Positions 26,171-35,260 of a stretch of 64,000 bases of DNA are shown piece by piece. The notes under the pieces were generated by a model that was not told where the DNA came from, did not search any database, and worked only from the letters and a program-made list of their open reading frames with translations. Positions within the stretch are counted from its first letter, which is position 1. Each line of letters opens with the position of its first letter. This DNA is from Acutalibacter muris (GTDB taxonomy: Bacteria; Bacillota; Clostridia; Oscillospirales; Acutalibacteraceae). Made by a program: the position numbers and the translations under genes. Location of the stretch: positions 2,666,001-2,730,000 of the forward strand of contig NZ_CP021422.1 of NCBI RefSeq assembly GCF_002201475.1. The letters are read 5' to 3'.

Positions 26171-27967
26171 TTAGAGCTGGTCCGATATGGCGCATATCTC
26201 GTCTATCATGCCGCCAATGGTCTCTATGGTATCCAGCAGCGGCCCATCGGTGGAGATATCCACCCCGGCCATCTTCGCCAGTTCCAGGGGCGTGCCGGTG
26301 CCGCCGGCCCTGAGGACCCGTTTCCAGTCCTCTACGGCGGGCTGCCCCTCGGTCTGTATGCGCTTGCAGGCGGCGGTGGCCACGGTCAGGCCCGCGGAGT
26401 AGGTATAGGAGTAGAGCCCCATATAGTAGTGGGGCTGGCGCATCCAGGTGAGCTCCGCGCCCTCTGTCAGCTCCACCGCATCCCCCCAGAACTTTTGGAG
26501 GGTGTCCTTCATAATGGCGCTTAAGGTCTCGGCCTGCACGCTGCCCCCCGCGTCCACTATCCTGTAGACCTCCCGCTGATAGGCGGCCTCCAGCAGGTGG
26601 GTGACGAAGTTGTGGTAGTAGGTGTTGCCCACCATATTGCTCAGCACCCAGCGCCTGAAGCGCTTGTCCTCGCTGGTGCTCAAGAGGTAGTGGGCCATAA
26701 TGAGCTCGTTCATGGTGGAGGGGGCCTCCACAAAGTAGGTGGACACGTTGGTGTCGAAGATGGACTGGGCGGCGTTGCAGGCCTTGAAGTGCCCGGCGTG
26801 GCCCAGCTCGTGGGCCAGGGTGAACACGTCTGACATACCGCCGTGCCAGCTGAAGAGGATAAAGGAGTGCCCGCCATAGGGGCTGGCGCAGAAGCCGCCG
26901 GTGGATTTGCCCTGGTTTTGGGCAAAGTCCACCCAGCGCTCAGAGTAAGCGTCCCGGACCATCTGCACATAGTCCTCTCCCAGTATGGAGAGCCCCTTCT
27001 CAATGTAGTTTTTAGAGTCCTCTATGGTGAGCTTCGGGGAGAACGAAGGGTCCACCGGGAGCTTTAAGTCCGCGTAGGTCATCTTATCCAGACCGTGGAC
27101 CTTCTGTATCAGCCGGGCGTACCGGCGCATATGCGGGGCCAGCTTCCCCATTATCAAATCTATCTGCCGGTCGTACATCTCCCTGGTCACGTGCTGGTCA
27201 AAGAGGAGATAGTCGAACACCGAGCCGAAGCCCCTGAGTGCGGCCATGGTCTTCTCCTTCTGGACCTGGCTCTGGTAGGCGGCGGCGGTGACGTTCTGAT
27301 ACTCCCGGAGCTTATCCGAAAAGCGGCGGAAGGCCTCCCGCCTAACCTCTGTGCAGGGGTCGTACTCGTACTTATCCTCGAACAGGGAGTAGCCCAGGGG
27401 GTGCTCCTCCCCCGCCGCGTTAAAGGTGGGGAAACGCATATCCGCAAGCTTCGCCATATTGTAAACGTTATAGGGGGTCCCCAGAGCGGGCGAAAGGGCC
27501 GCCAGCACCTTCTCGGTCTGGGGCTCCAGCTGGTGGGGCTTCCACCACAGCAGCTCCTTTAAGTAGCCGGTATTGGGCCCGCCCACGGCTATAGCCGCCT
27601 CCAGCACGCTGTCCGGCTGGGCGGTGATCTCGCTGTCTATAAAGCTCAGGCGGCTTGCAAGCTGGGCGCAGAGCCGGGACATGGCCCCGTCCTCCTCCTG
27701 GAGCTCCGGGTCGTTATAATCCACCGAAGCGGCCAGGTTCTTGTAGTTCGCCGCGAACCACAGGGTCTGCTGCCACTCCCGGTAGAGGTCCAGGCACCCG
27801 AGGAGGTTCTCCGGGGTGGTGAGCTTTCCCTTATACTCCCCCTCTATCTTATCAGTCAGGGCCTTCACCTTGTCAATATCCGACTGAAAATCGGCTTCGG
27901 TCTTATACAGTGCCGTAAGGTCCCAGGTGAGCTCCTGGGGCACGTCCTTGCGGGTCATAAGTTCCAT
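26171..27967 (-). CDS. pepF: M3-family oligoendopeptidase F
   Basis: Cytoplasmic zinc metallopeptidase that cuts oligopeptides. 598 aa, the usual length. An N-terminal helical pepF domain (about 1-200) is followed by the M3 catalytic domain with HELGHAGHF near residue 384 (the HExxH zinc motif) and a second zinc-ligand region in the following EAPSTMNELIMAH. The C-terminal YSYTYSAGLTVA is typical. The start has AAGGAG upstream and overlaps the stop of the phosphatase gene by 1 bp, so it is the third gene of an isomerase-phosphatase-pepF operon. Confidence 0.95.
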   Translation of the reverse strand: MELMTRKDVPQELTWDLTALYKTEADFQSDIDKVKALTDKIEGEYKGKLTTPENLLGCLDLYREWQQTLWFAANYKNLAASVDYNDPELQEEDGAMSRLCAQLASRLSFIDSEITAQPDSVLEAAIAVGGPNTGYLKELLWWKPHQLEPQTEKVLAALSPALGTPYNVYNMAKLADMRFPTFNAAGEEHPLGYSLFEDKYEYDPCTEVRREAFRRFSDKLREYQNVTAAAYQSQVQKEKTMAALRGFGSVFDYLLFDQHVTREMYDRQIDLIMGKLAPHMRRYARLIQKVHGLDKMTYADLKLPVDPSFSPKLTIEDSKNYIEKGLSILGEDYVQMVRDAYSERWVDFAQNQGKSTGGFCASPYGGHSFILFSWHGGMSDVFTLAHELGHAGHFKACNAAQSIFDTNVSTYFVEAPSTMNELIMAHYLLSTSEDKRFRRWVLSNMVGNTYYHNFVTHLLEAAYQREVYRIVDAGGSVQAETLSAIMKDTLQKFWGDAVELTEGAELTWMRQPHYYMGLYSYTYSAGLTVATAACKRIQTEGQPAVEDWKRVLRAGGTGTPLELAKMAGVDISTDGPLLDTIETIGGMIDEICAISDQL

Positions 27968-28419
27968 TATACCTTCTCCTTTACAATACTATTAAGCAGC
28001 CCCCGGCAGCCCTCTGAAACGTCCCGCCAGGCGGCCTCAAAATCCCGGGTAAACCATGGGTCGGCCACGTCTCCCGGCCTGTCCGTATAGTCCAGCAGCA
28101 GCCGGAGCTTACCCTCCGGGTCGCCGCCAAAAAGCCGCTCCATGGCCCGCAGATTGCTCCGCTCCATACCTATTATCAGGTCATGCTCCCCATAGTCGCT
28201 TTTGCTAAGCTGCCGGGCGGTTTTGCCCGCCGGGTCTATGCCGTGCTCCATGAGCTTGCGCCTTGCGGGCGGGTATACCGGGTTGCCCAGCTCCTCGCCG
28301 CTGGTGCCGGCCGAAGCTATGGTGAGCTCAAGCCCCGCCTTTGCGGCCAGGTCCTTCATCACGAACTCGGCCATAGGGCTGCGGCATATGTTTCCAAGGC
28401 ACACAAAGAGTATTCTCAT
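27967..28419 (-). CDS. Low-molecular-weight protein-tyrosine-phosphatase
   Basis: 150 aa. The active-site loop at the N-terminus, C7-LGNIC-R13-S, is the CX5R motif of the family, and the general acid is in DPWF near residue 125. These enzymes remove phosphate from tyrosine (or arginine, in YwlE-type members) of proteins. The ATG at 28419 overlaps the stop of the upstream gene (ATGA). Substrate preference (Tyr or Arg) cannot be settled by eye. Confidence 0.92.
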   Translation of the reverse strand: MRILFVCLGNICRSPMAEFVMKDLAAKAGLELTIASAGTSGEELGNPVYPPARRKLMEHGIDPAGKTARQLSKSDYGEHDLIIGMERSNLRAMERLFGGDPEGKLRLLLDYTDRPGDVADPWFTRDFEAAWRDVSEGCRGLLNSIVKEKV

Positions 28420-29231
28420 AGCCTTTGCACCAGCCACTCCACCGAGCGTTTAAGGCACTCCAGCATAGGCCCCGCCCCATAGTGCTCTATGGTATACGCG
28501 CCCCTGTATCCCCCGGCCCTTATCCTGTCCAGCAGCTCTCTCATAGGTATCACCCCCGCCCCCACGGGGCTGGGGTTCATGGGCCCGCCGCTTGTGGTCC
28601 TGCGCTGCTCCGTGCCAAAATCCGTGCCCAATGCCCGGTCCTTTAGGTGCACGTGGCCTATGCGCCCCCGGAGCCTTTCATAGGCCTCGAGAGCGTCCTC
28701 CCCGGCAAAGTAGAAGTTGCCCGTGTCAAAGCAGGCGGAAAGCCCCGGCACAGCGTCCATAAACCGCAGCATACCCCGGCTTGTGGCGATAGGGGAGCTC
28801 TCGTTGTCGAAGTCCTCCATGGTAAGGGCAAGGCCCTCTCTGTCCGCCAGCTCTGAGAGCCGCTTTGTGCGCTCTATCCTCCGGCGGGTGCACTCCTCCG
28901 GGTCCTCGCCCTCGGGGATAAAGCCGGGAATCACCAGCAGGGTTTTCGCGCCGATAGCTTTCGCGTCCTCAAATATCCCCTTCGCCCTGTTCTCAACCTC
29001 CCCGTCGCTCTCAAAGCTGAAGAAGGCGGGCATAGTAGTCACCCCCAGCCCCGCGCTGGCAAGCTCATGGGAGAGCTCCTCAGCCCGGCCCGCTGTGTTG
29101 AAGCAGGAGACCTCCAGCGCGGCAACGCCCAGCTTTTTGGCCTCCTGTAAAGCTTCGCCTACAGAGCAGCCCTCCTGCTTGGAGATATCCAGTATATGGT
29201 CGTAAAAGGTAGCTATGACAGGCTGTTGCAT
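28416..29231 (-). CDS. Sugar phosphate isomerase/epimerase (xylose isomerase-like TIM barrel)
   Basis: 271 aa, AP-endonuclease-2 superfamily. Metal-site and barrel motifs in order: LTMEDFDN (metal Glu), SACFDTGNFYF (Asp), IGHVHLKDRA (His) and AYTIEHYG (Glu). Members isomerise sugars or act in inositol and related catabolism; the substrate is unknown here. The ATG at 29231 has AAGGAG 8 nt upstream; the GTG three codons earlier does not. First gene of the unit containing the phosphatase and pepF. Distantly related to the isomerase at 39314-40153. Confidence 0.85.
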   Translation of the reverse strand: MQQPVIATFYDHILDISKQEGCSVGEALQEAKKLGVAALEVSCFNTAGRAEELSHELASAGLGVTTMPAFFSFESDGEVENRAKGIFEDAKAIGAKTLLVIPGFIPEGEDPEECTRRRIERTKRLSELADREGLALTMEDFDNESSPIATSRGMLRFMDAVPGLSACFDTGNFYFAGEDALEAYERLRGRIGHVHLKDRALGTDFGTEQRRTTSGGPMNPSPVGAGVIPMRELLDRIRAGGYRGAYTIEHYGAGPMLECLKRSVEWLVQRL

Positions 29232-29283
29232 ATGGGGCACTCCTTATGTTATGATAATATCAGGGATTATTGATCTCGAGAGA

Positions 29284-29778
<495 letters not shown>

Positions 29779-29811
29779 TTTTGACTCCTCCTCAAAAATT
29801 TGTATGTTATA

Positions 29812-29841
29812 ATATTAGCACAGCAAGCCTGGGCTTGTCAA
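29812..29841 (-). promoter_or_regulatory. Sigma-A-type promoter of the SEC-C gene
   Basis: Minus strand TTGACA (29836-29841), 18 bp, TAATAT (29812-29817). Confidence 0.6.
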
Positions 29842-29871
29842 CAAACCAAAGTAAAGTTAGGGGGTTCAATT

Positions 29872-30939
29872 ATGCCGAAAATATCCCCGCCGGGACATAT
29901 ACTGGAAATCATCTCCCGGCTGGAGTCCCGGGGCTTTGAGACCTGGTGCGCGGGGGGCTGCGTCCGGGACGCGCTGCTCCTGCGGGAACCCTCGGACTGG
30001 GACATAGCCACCGCCGCCCTGCCCCAGGAGACCGCCGCCTGCTTTCCCGGGCTCAGGGTCCTTGAGACCGGCGCGGCCCACGGCACCGTTACCCTTATCA
30101 CCCCCAAAGGCCCGGTGGAGGTGACCACCCTCCGGGTGGACGGGGAGTATACCGGCCACCGCCGCCCTATAGGGGTCAGCTTTTCCCGGAACATAAAAGA
30201 GGACCTCGCCCGCCGGGACTTCACGGTGAACGCCCTGGCGTACCACCCGGAGCGGGGCCTTCTGGACCCCTTCGGCGGACAGGAGGACCTTCACAGGGGG
30301 CTGCTGCGCTGTGTGGGGGACCCTATGCGCCGCTTTGACGAGGACGCCCTGCGCATACTGCGGGCCGCGCGCTTCTCGGCGGCGCTGGGGTTTGAGATAG
30401 AGAAGGGCACGCTCTCGGCGGCGCTGGACAGCCTGGGCCTTATAAAGAGCCTGTCCGGCGAGCGGGTACGGCAGGAGCTCACAAAGCTCCTCTGCGCCCC
30501 GGGGGCGGGGACCGCGCTGAAAAGGTACCCCCGGATAATCCTCGCCGCCCTGCCGGAGCTCTCCTCTCTCCCCTCTCCCCAGGAGGTTCCGCCGGAACTC
30601 GTACCCCGCTGGGCGGCGCTTTTGCGGGACTGCGCCCCGGACAGCGCCCGGGGGCTTCTTCGCCGCCTGCGCTTTCCAAACCGGGAGATATCGGAGATAA
30701 CCCGGCTCATAAGGCAGCTGCCCCTCACCCCCCAGGGTCTGAGCCTTTGGAAACGGCTGGAGACCGCCGGGCTCACCTTAAAGGACCTGGCCGTCTCCGG
30801 CGGGGACCTGATATCTCTTGGGTACAGCCCGGGCCCGGGGCTGGGGGCGGCCCTTGAGGGGCTCCTGCGGGGGGTGCTCTCCGGGGAGCTTCAAAACAGC
30901 CGGGAAGCGCTCCTCTCCCATGCCGCAAAAAATATGTAG
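29872..30939 (+). CDS. cca: CCA tRNA nucleotidyltransferase
   Basis: Adds or repairs the 3'-CCA end of tRNAs. 355 aa. The class II nucleotidyltransferase head shows GGCVRD, the catalytic D42-W-D44, the RRDFTVNALA motif, and GDPMRRFDEDALRILRAARF that starts the neck domain. No HD-domain motif was found in the shorter C-terminal part. The ATG at 29872 has AGGGGG 7 nt upstream; the open frame extends 24 codons further across the promoter region, which I reject. The stop codon lies in the stem of a hairpin. Confidence 0.93.
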   Translation: MPKISPPGHILEIISRLESRGFETWCAGGCVRDALLLREPSDWDIATAALPQETAACFPGLRVLETGAAHGTVTLITPKGPVEVTTLRVDGEYTGHRRPIGVSFSRNIKEDLARRDFTVNALAYHPERGLLDPFGGQEDLHRGLLRCVGDPMRRFDEDALRILRAARFSAALGFEIEKGTLSAALDSLGLIKSLSGERVRQELTKLLCAPGAGTALKRYPRIILAALPELSSLPSPQEVPPELVPRWAALLRDCAPDSARGLLRRLRFPNREISEITRLIRQLPLTPQGLSLWKRLETAGLTLKDLAVSGGDLISLGYSPGPGLGAALEGLLRGVLSGELQNSREALLSHAAKNM

Positions 30940-30961
30940 GGCCCAAGGTGCCCGGGCCCTA
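30937..30961 (+). terminator. Hairpin at the end of cca
   Basis: TAGGGCCC, 9-nt loop, GGGCCCTA, beginning with the cca stop codon; weak U-tract, so termination is probable but not certain. Confidence 0.55.
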
Positions 30962-30980
30962 TGTTTACCCTTCTTTTGCT

Positions 30981-31382
30981 TTAGCTGAATTGGGGGGGCT
31001 CCCCGCCCCGGGGAGCCCCGCTGCCCCTGGGGTCCTGGCCCCCAAGACCGAAGCTGATGGACAAGGCCTGGTTCACCCGGTCCATGGAGCTCTGGTCCAG
31101 CCTGCCCATCTTCTCCCGAAGGCGGTGCTTGTCAAGGGTTCGCACCTGCTCCAAAAGCACCACCGAGTCCTTTATCAGCCCGCTGCCCTGGGCGTCCACC
31201 TCGATGTGGGTGGGCAGGCTGGCTTTGTCCCTCTGGCTGGTGATAGCGGCGGCGATAACCGTGGGGCTGAACCGGTTGCCCACGTCGTTCTGTATGATAA
31301 GCACCGGCCGCACGCCCCCCTGCTCCGAGCCCACCACCGGGCTCAGGTCGGCGTAATAGATGTCTCCTCTGTGTACGTTCAC
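30981..31382 (-). CDS. MazF/PemK-family toxin (mRNA endoribonuclease), solitary
   Basis: 133 aa. Matches the EndoA/MazF fold: [43 protein letters not shown] and a [14 protein letters not shown] helix. These enzymes cut mRNA at short motifs. About 15 extra Gly/Pro-rich residues extend the C-terminus. GTG start with GGAGAG 9 nt upstream. No antitoxin reading frame lies upstream: only 178 bp separate it from aroD and none of it encodes a MazE-size protein. In Bacilli the partner ndoAI precedes it, so the antitoxin here is either missing, elsewhere or non-protein. Confidence 0.9.
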   Translation of the reverse strand: MNVHRGDIYYADLSPVVGSEQGGVRPVLIIQNDVGNRFSPTVIAAAITSQRDKASLPTHIEVDAQGSGLIKDSVVLLEQVRTLDKHRLREKMGRLDQSSMDRVNQALSISFGLGGQDPRGSGAPRGGEPPQFS

Positions 31383-31492
31383 GGCTTTTCACTCTCCAAA
31401 AAGATTTTGTCACAGGTATTCTTGCCAAAGCGGAAAGCTTTTAATCACGGGGACAAAAACTTCCGTTCCATTCTATGCGGGAGAAGGGCTTG

Positions 31493-31521
31493 TTGACTTT
31501 TCGGGCCGGTAAAGGTATACT
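31493..31521 (+). promoter_or_regulatory. Sigma-A-type promoter of aroD and downstream operon
   Basis: TTGACT (31493-31498), 17 bp, TATACT (31516-31521). Confidence 0.75.
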
Positions 31522-31560
31522 GTATACTGCAAAAGAAAAAAATACCAAGAGGTAAGCCGT

Positions 31561-32301
31561 ATGAAGAAACCGTCTCTTGAAAGCCTGGGCCTTTATGAGA
31601 GGACCCCGAAGATATGTATACCCCTTATGGCCAAGGACCTTGCCGGGCTCTCCCTACAGCTCCTTGAGAACAGGACCCTGCCCGGGGACCTGTACGAGTG
31701 GCGGCTGGACCGCTATGAGGGGGACATAGAGCTGGGCCTGGGGATATATAAACGTGCCGTAAGCCTGCCACTGCTGTGCACCCTGCGCACCAAGGGCCAA
31801 GGGGGCGAAATAGAGCTGGACCCGCCGGAGTACCTCCGGCGGGTAAGGGAGCTTATAGAGCTATCGGAGCATTTCCAGCTTATTGACATTGAGCTCTGTG
31901 CCGGGGACAGCGCGGTCCGGGAGCTCACAGAGGCCGCCCACGAGAGGGGCCTTTTGGCCGTTGTCTCCCAGCACGACTTTGCGGACACGCCCCCCGGAGA
32001 GGAGATGCTGAGGACCCTTGTCCATATGAAGGACCTGGGCGCGGACCTGCCGAAGCTGGCGGTCATGCCAAAGAACCCCTTAGACGTGTTCAGCCTGATG
32101 TCCGCAAGCTTCGAGGCCTACGCCCTTTTGGGCCCGGTGATAACCATGAGCATGGGCGAGATAGGACGGCTCAGCCGGGCGGCGGGCAGCTTTACCGGGT
32201 CCTGTATCACCTTCGGCGCGGGGGCAAGGGCCTCGGCCCCGGGACAGCTGGGCGCGGCGGAGCTAAGACAGGTCTTGGACATACTCGGGCGCGGCCTTTA
32301 A
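31561..32301 (+). CDS. aroD: Type I 3-dehydroquinate dehydratase
   Basis: Converts 3-dehydroquinate to 3-dehydroshikimate (shikimate pathway) through a Schiff base. 246 aa TIM barrel with the complete family signature: EWRLD (46-50), LRTKGQGGE, H138 in SQHDF, the Schiff-base K165 in PKLAVMP, TMSMGEIGRLSR, GSCITFGAG and SAPGQL. It is alone as a shikimate gene here; 32 bp downstream is the AAA protein, on the same transcript. AAGAGGT precedes the start. Confidence 0.97.
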   Translation: MKKPSLESLGLYERTPKICIPLMAKDLAGLSLQLLENRTLPGDLYEWRLDRYEGDIELGLGIYKRAVSLPLLCTLRTKGQGGEIELDPPEYLRRVRELIELSEHFQLIDIELCAGDSAVRELTEAAHERGLLAVVSQHDFADTPPGEEMLRTLVHMKDLGADLPKLAVMPKNPLDVFSLMSASFEAYALLGPVITMSMGEIGRLSRAAGSFTGSCITFGAGARASAPGQLGAAELRQVLDILGRGL

Positions 32302-32333
32302 AGGCCCGGCCTTTTATAAGGAGAGAGCAGATC

Positions 32334-34376
32334 ATGAATGACAGAAACGACATAGACTCCATACTGGACTCCATGTTCAGGGGCGGCGTCCTCAATGTAA
32401 AGAGCCAGGCCGCCAAGGACGCGGAGAAGTCCTTAGAAGCCGTGGGGCGGGCCCAGCAGGACATGAGCCAGTCCCTTCAGGAGAGCATCGAGCGCATGAC
32501 AAGAGAGGCCCAGGCCGACATGGACGAGCTCCAAAGACGGCTTGAGAGCGACGGCGTAAGCTCCGAAACCTCCGGCAACACCGGCAGCCCCGCCGCCCTT
32601 GCCGGGGCCTTTGAGACCGCCAGGCGGGAGACCCTTGGCAGGGTCCTGGGCCAGGAGGAGTTCGTGAACGCCCTGACCCTGGCCTTCAAGCGGCCCTTCG
32701 TGGCCGGGTCCCCGGACCAGCTGCCCCTGTGCCGGGCGGCTCTTTTGGGGAGCCAGGGCACAGGCCGCCGCAGCGCCGTGGAGAGCATGACCGCCTCCCT
32801 GGGGCGGCTGGGGGTGCTGAAGACCCCGAAGACCTCACAGATAGACCTTGCCGCCTACAGCGCGCCGGGGTCCGAGAAGCTGCTGGTCCAGGACCTGTTT
32901 TCCGCCTTAAAGGGCGGCGCGGCCTCTCTGGTCTTTGTGAACTATGAGGGGTGCCACCCCTCTGTGCTGCCCCTCTTGTTCTCGGCCTTCACCACCGGCA
33001 GGGTCCCCCTTCCCGGCCGCTACGCCCAGCAGAAGGGACTGCTTATAGACGTGGGCACGGCCCTGGCCCCCGGGGCGGTGTCGGAGCTGTCCCTGGGGGG
33101 CAAGTACCTGTTCCTGCTGGCGGGGCCGGACCCGGCAAGGCTCTCGGGGGCCTTCGGCAGCGTGTTCACGGGGGGCCTTGACGACGTGCTCTCCACCGGG
33201 GAGTTCTCTAAGGAGAGCCTTACAGCGATAGCAAGGCTGCGCCTTGAGGAACTAAAGGAGCGGACAGAGCGCCAGCTCTCCTTCACCCTCAGCTTCGGCG
33301 AAAAAGAGACAGAAGCCCTCGCCGCCCAATACAGCCGGGAGCGGGGCGCCGCCGCCCTTGGCTCCGCCGCAGAGGGGCTCTATAAGGCCATGAGCGAGGA
33401 GAAGCTGCGCCGGTCCCTGGGGCCGGTAAACGCCGCGCTGGTTTGCGGGGAGAAGGGGCTCGTGATAGAATACGAGGGCCCTGAAATTCAGGGCATAATA
33501 ATCCCCCGGTCCCCGGAGACGGCGGCCAGCGCCGCCGAGCTCTCCGCCGTGAAGGAGGAGCTCTCCGGCATAACCGGCCTTGAAAACGTGAAGGAGTATG
33601 TGCTGTCCCTGGAGGACAACTTCAATATGCAGCGCCTGAGAAAGGAGCGGGGCCTAAAGGCCGAGACCCCCAGTATGCACATGATCTTCACCGGCAACCC
33701 CGGCACCGGCAAGACCACCGTGGCAAGGATAGTGGCAAGGTATTTAAAGGCCATGGGGGCCCTGTCCGGGGGGCAGCTGGTGGAGGTCACCCGGGCGGAC
33801 CTTGTGGGCCAGTACGTGGGCCACACCGCGCCCCTTACCCAAAAGGCCCTACAGTCCGCCATGGGCGGGGTGCTCTTTATCGACGAGGCCTACTCCCTCT
33901 ACCGGGGCCGGGACGACAGCTTCGGGCTGGAGGCCATCGACGCGCTGGTAAAGGGCATGGAGGACCACAGGGACAAGCTTGTGGTGATACTGGCGGGTTA
34001 CTCCCGGGAGATGGAGGAGTTTTTAACGGCCAACTCCGGCCTTCGGTCCCGGTTCCCCAACATTATCGAGTTCCCGGACTATACCCCCGAGGAGCTCTGG
34101 GACATCACCGTGAGCATAGCCTCCGGGATGGGGTATAAGCTGGACGAGAGCTGCAAAAGGCCCCTTATAAAGTATTACACCCACCAGCAGATAAGCGGGG
34201 ACCCCCGGGTAAACGGCAACGGCCGCATGGCCCGCAACCGGGTGGAGGCGGCGGTGATAGCCTGCTCCCGCCGGAACATGAAGGCCGGGGAGCAGGAGCG
34301 GGACCTGGAGCTGCTGCTGCCGGAGGACTTCGGCCTTGAGCCGGTCCCCGAAACAGATCTGTGGGAGGGAATGTGA
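32334..34376 (+). CDS. Two-domain AAA protein with CbxX/SpoVK-type C-terminal ATPase
   Basis: 680 aa. Residues 1-90 are a helical, Gln/Glu-rich coiled coil. About 95-370 is a ClpB-like AAA module with a degenerate Walker A (GSQGTGRRS near 139, Lys replaced by Arg). About 400-660 is a full AAA domain of the CbxX/CfxQ/SpoVK group: FTGNPGTGKTT near 454, LFIDEAYSL near 513, and an arginine-finger region RSRFPNIIEFPDY. Relatives remodel protein assemblies (Rubisco activase CbxX, sporulation SpoVK). The stop overlaps the start of an ABC substrate-binding lipoprotein gene, an unusual partner. Target unknown. Confidence 0.85.
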   Translation: MNDRNDIDSILDSMFRGGVLNVKSQAAKDAEKSLEAVGRAQQDMSQSLQESIERMTREAQADMDELQRRLESDGVSSETSGNTGSPAALAGAFETARRETLGRVLGQEEFVNALTLAFKRPFVAGSPDQLPLCRAALLGSQGTGRRSAVESMTASLGRLGVLKTPKTSQIDLAAYSAPGSEKLLVQDLFSALKGGAASLVFVNYEGCHPSVLPLLFSAFTTGRVPLPGRYAQQKGLLIDVGTALAPGAVSELSLGGKYLFLLAGPDPARLSGAFGSVFTGGLDDVLSTGEFSKESLTAIARLRLEELKERTERQLSFTLSFGEKETEALAAQYSRERGAAALGSAAEGLYKAMSEEKLRRSLGPVNAALVCGEKGLVIEYEGPEIQGIIIPRSPETAASAAELSAVKEELSGITGLENVKEYVLSLEDNFNMQRLRKERGLKAETPSMHMIFTGNPGTGKTTVARIVARYLKAMGALSGGQLVEVTRADLVGQYVGHTAPLTQKALQSAMGGVLFIDEAYSLYRGRDDSFGLEAIDALVKGMEDHRDKLVVILAGYSREMEEFLTANSGLRSRFPNIIEFPDYTPEELWDITVSIASGMGYKLDESCKRPLIKYYTHQQISGDPRVNGNGRMARNRVEAAVIACSRRNMKAGEQERDLELLLPEDFGLEPVPETDLWEGM

Positions 34377-35260
34377 TGAAAAGAATACTCGCTTTTATCC
34401 TGCTGCTGGCCCTGACCCTGTCAGGCTGTAAGGGGAGCTCCGAGCCCTCAGAGGAGAGCTCCGCCGCCTTCAACGGGGACTCCCGGGTGGTGTGCCTGTA
34501 CGGCTCCTATGCCGAGGCATGGCTGCTGGCGGGCGGGGAGCTTGTGGGGGTCACCGAGGACGCCGTGAAGGAGCGGGACCTGGACGTGGGGGAGGCCCAG
34601 GTAATAGGCACCGTGAAGGAGCCCAATGCCGAGGCTATTATCGCCCTGGAGCCGGACCTTATTATCTTCTCAGAGGATATCGCCGCCCAGGTGGACATGG
34701 TGGACGTGTTCACGGACGCTGGGATAGCCGTCAGTGGCTATCGGGTGGACACCTTCGGGGACTACTCGGAGATGATGGAGGAATTCTGCGGCATTACCGG
34801 CCACGAGGAGCTTCTTTCGGAGTACGTCGAGAAGCCCCGGGAGCAGATAGAGTCCGCCCGGGACAAATACGGCTTTAAAGAGGAGGGACCCCGGGTGCTG
34901 CTGATACGCGCCTTCTCCAGCGGCATAAAGGCCAAGACCGACGACGAGCTGGCCGGGGCCATTATGAAGGACCTGGGCTGCAATAACATCGCCGACGACC
35001 ACCCCTCTATGCTGGAGGACCTGAGCCTTGAGGAGGTCATCTCCTCGGACCCCGACTATATCTTCGTCACCACCATGGGGGACGAGGACGCGGCCCTCTC
35101 TTACCTTCAGGGCGTGATAGAGGAGAACCCCGCCTGGGAGGGCCTTGCCGCCATAAAGGCGGGCCGCTTCCATGTGCTGCCCAAGGACCTGTTCCACTAT
35201 AAGCCCAACCACCGCTGGGGGGAAAGCTATGAGTATCTGGGGAAGCTTCTCAAGGAGTAG
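34376..35260 (+). CDS. ABC transporter substrate-binding lipoprotein (iron-siderophore/haem/B12 type)
   Basis: 294 aa exported lipoprotein: KRILAFILLLALTLSGC has a lipobox LSGC with Cys about residue 18. The rest is a type III (helical-backbone, FepB/BtuF-like) binding protein: RVVCLYGSYAEAWLLAGGELVG, NAEAIIALEPDLIIF and FVTTMGDEDAALSY. The ligand is not evident. The ATG at 34376 overlaps the AAA stop (TGATG) with GGGAGGG upstream. It is followed by its permease and ATPase, so the importer is complete. Confidence 0.93.
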   Translation: MKRILAFILLLALTLSGCKGSSEPSEESSAAFNGDSRVVCLYGSYAEAWLLAGGELVGVTEDAVKERDLDVGEAQVIGTVKEPNAEAIIALEPDLIIFSEDIAAQVDMVDVFTDAGIAVSGYRVDTFGDYSEMMEEFCGITGHEELLSEYVEKPREQIESARDKYGFKEEGPRVLLIRAFSSGIKAKTDDELAGAIMKDLGCNNIADDHPSMLEDLSLEEVISSDPDYIFVTTMGDEDAALSYLQGVIEENPAWEGLAAIKAGRFHVLPKDLFHYKPNHRWGESYEYLGKLLKE

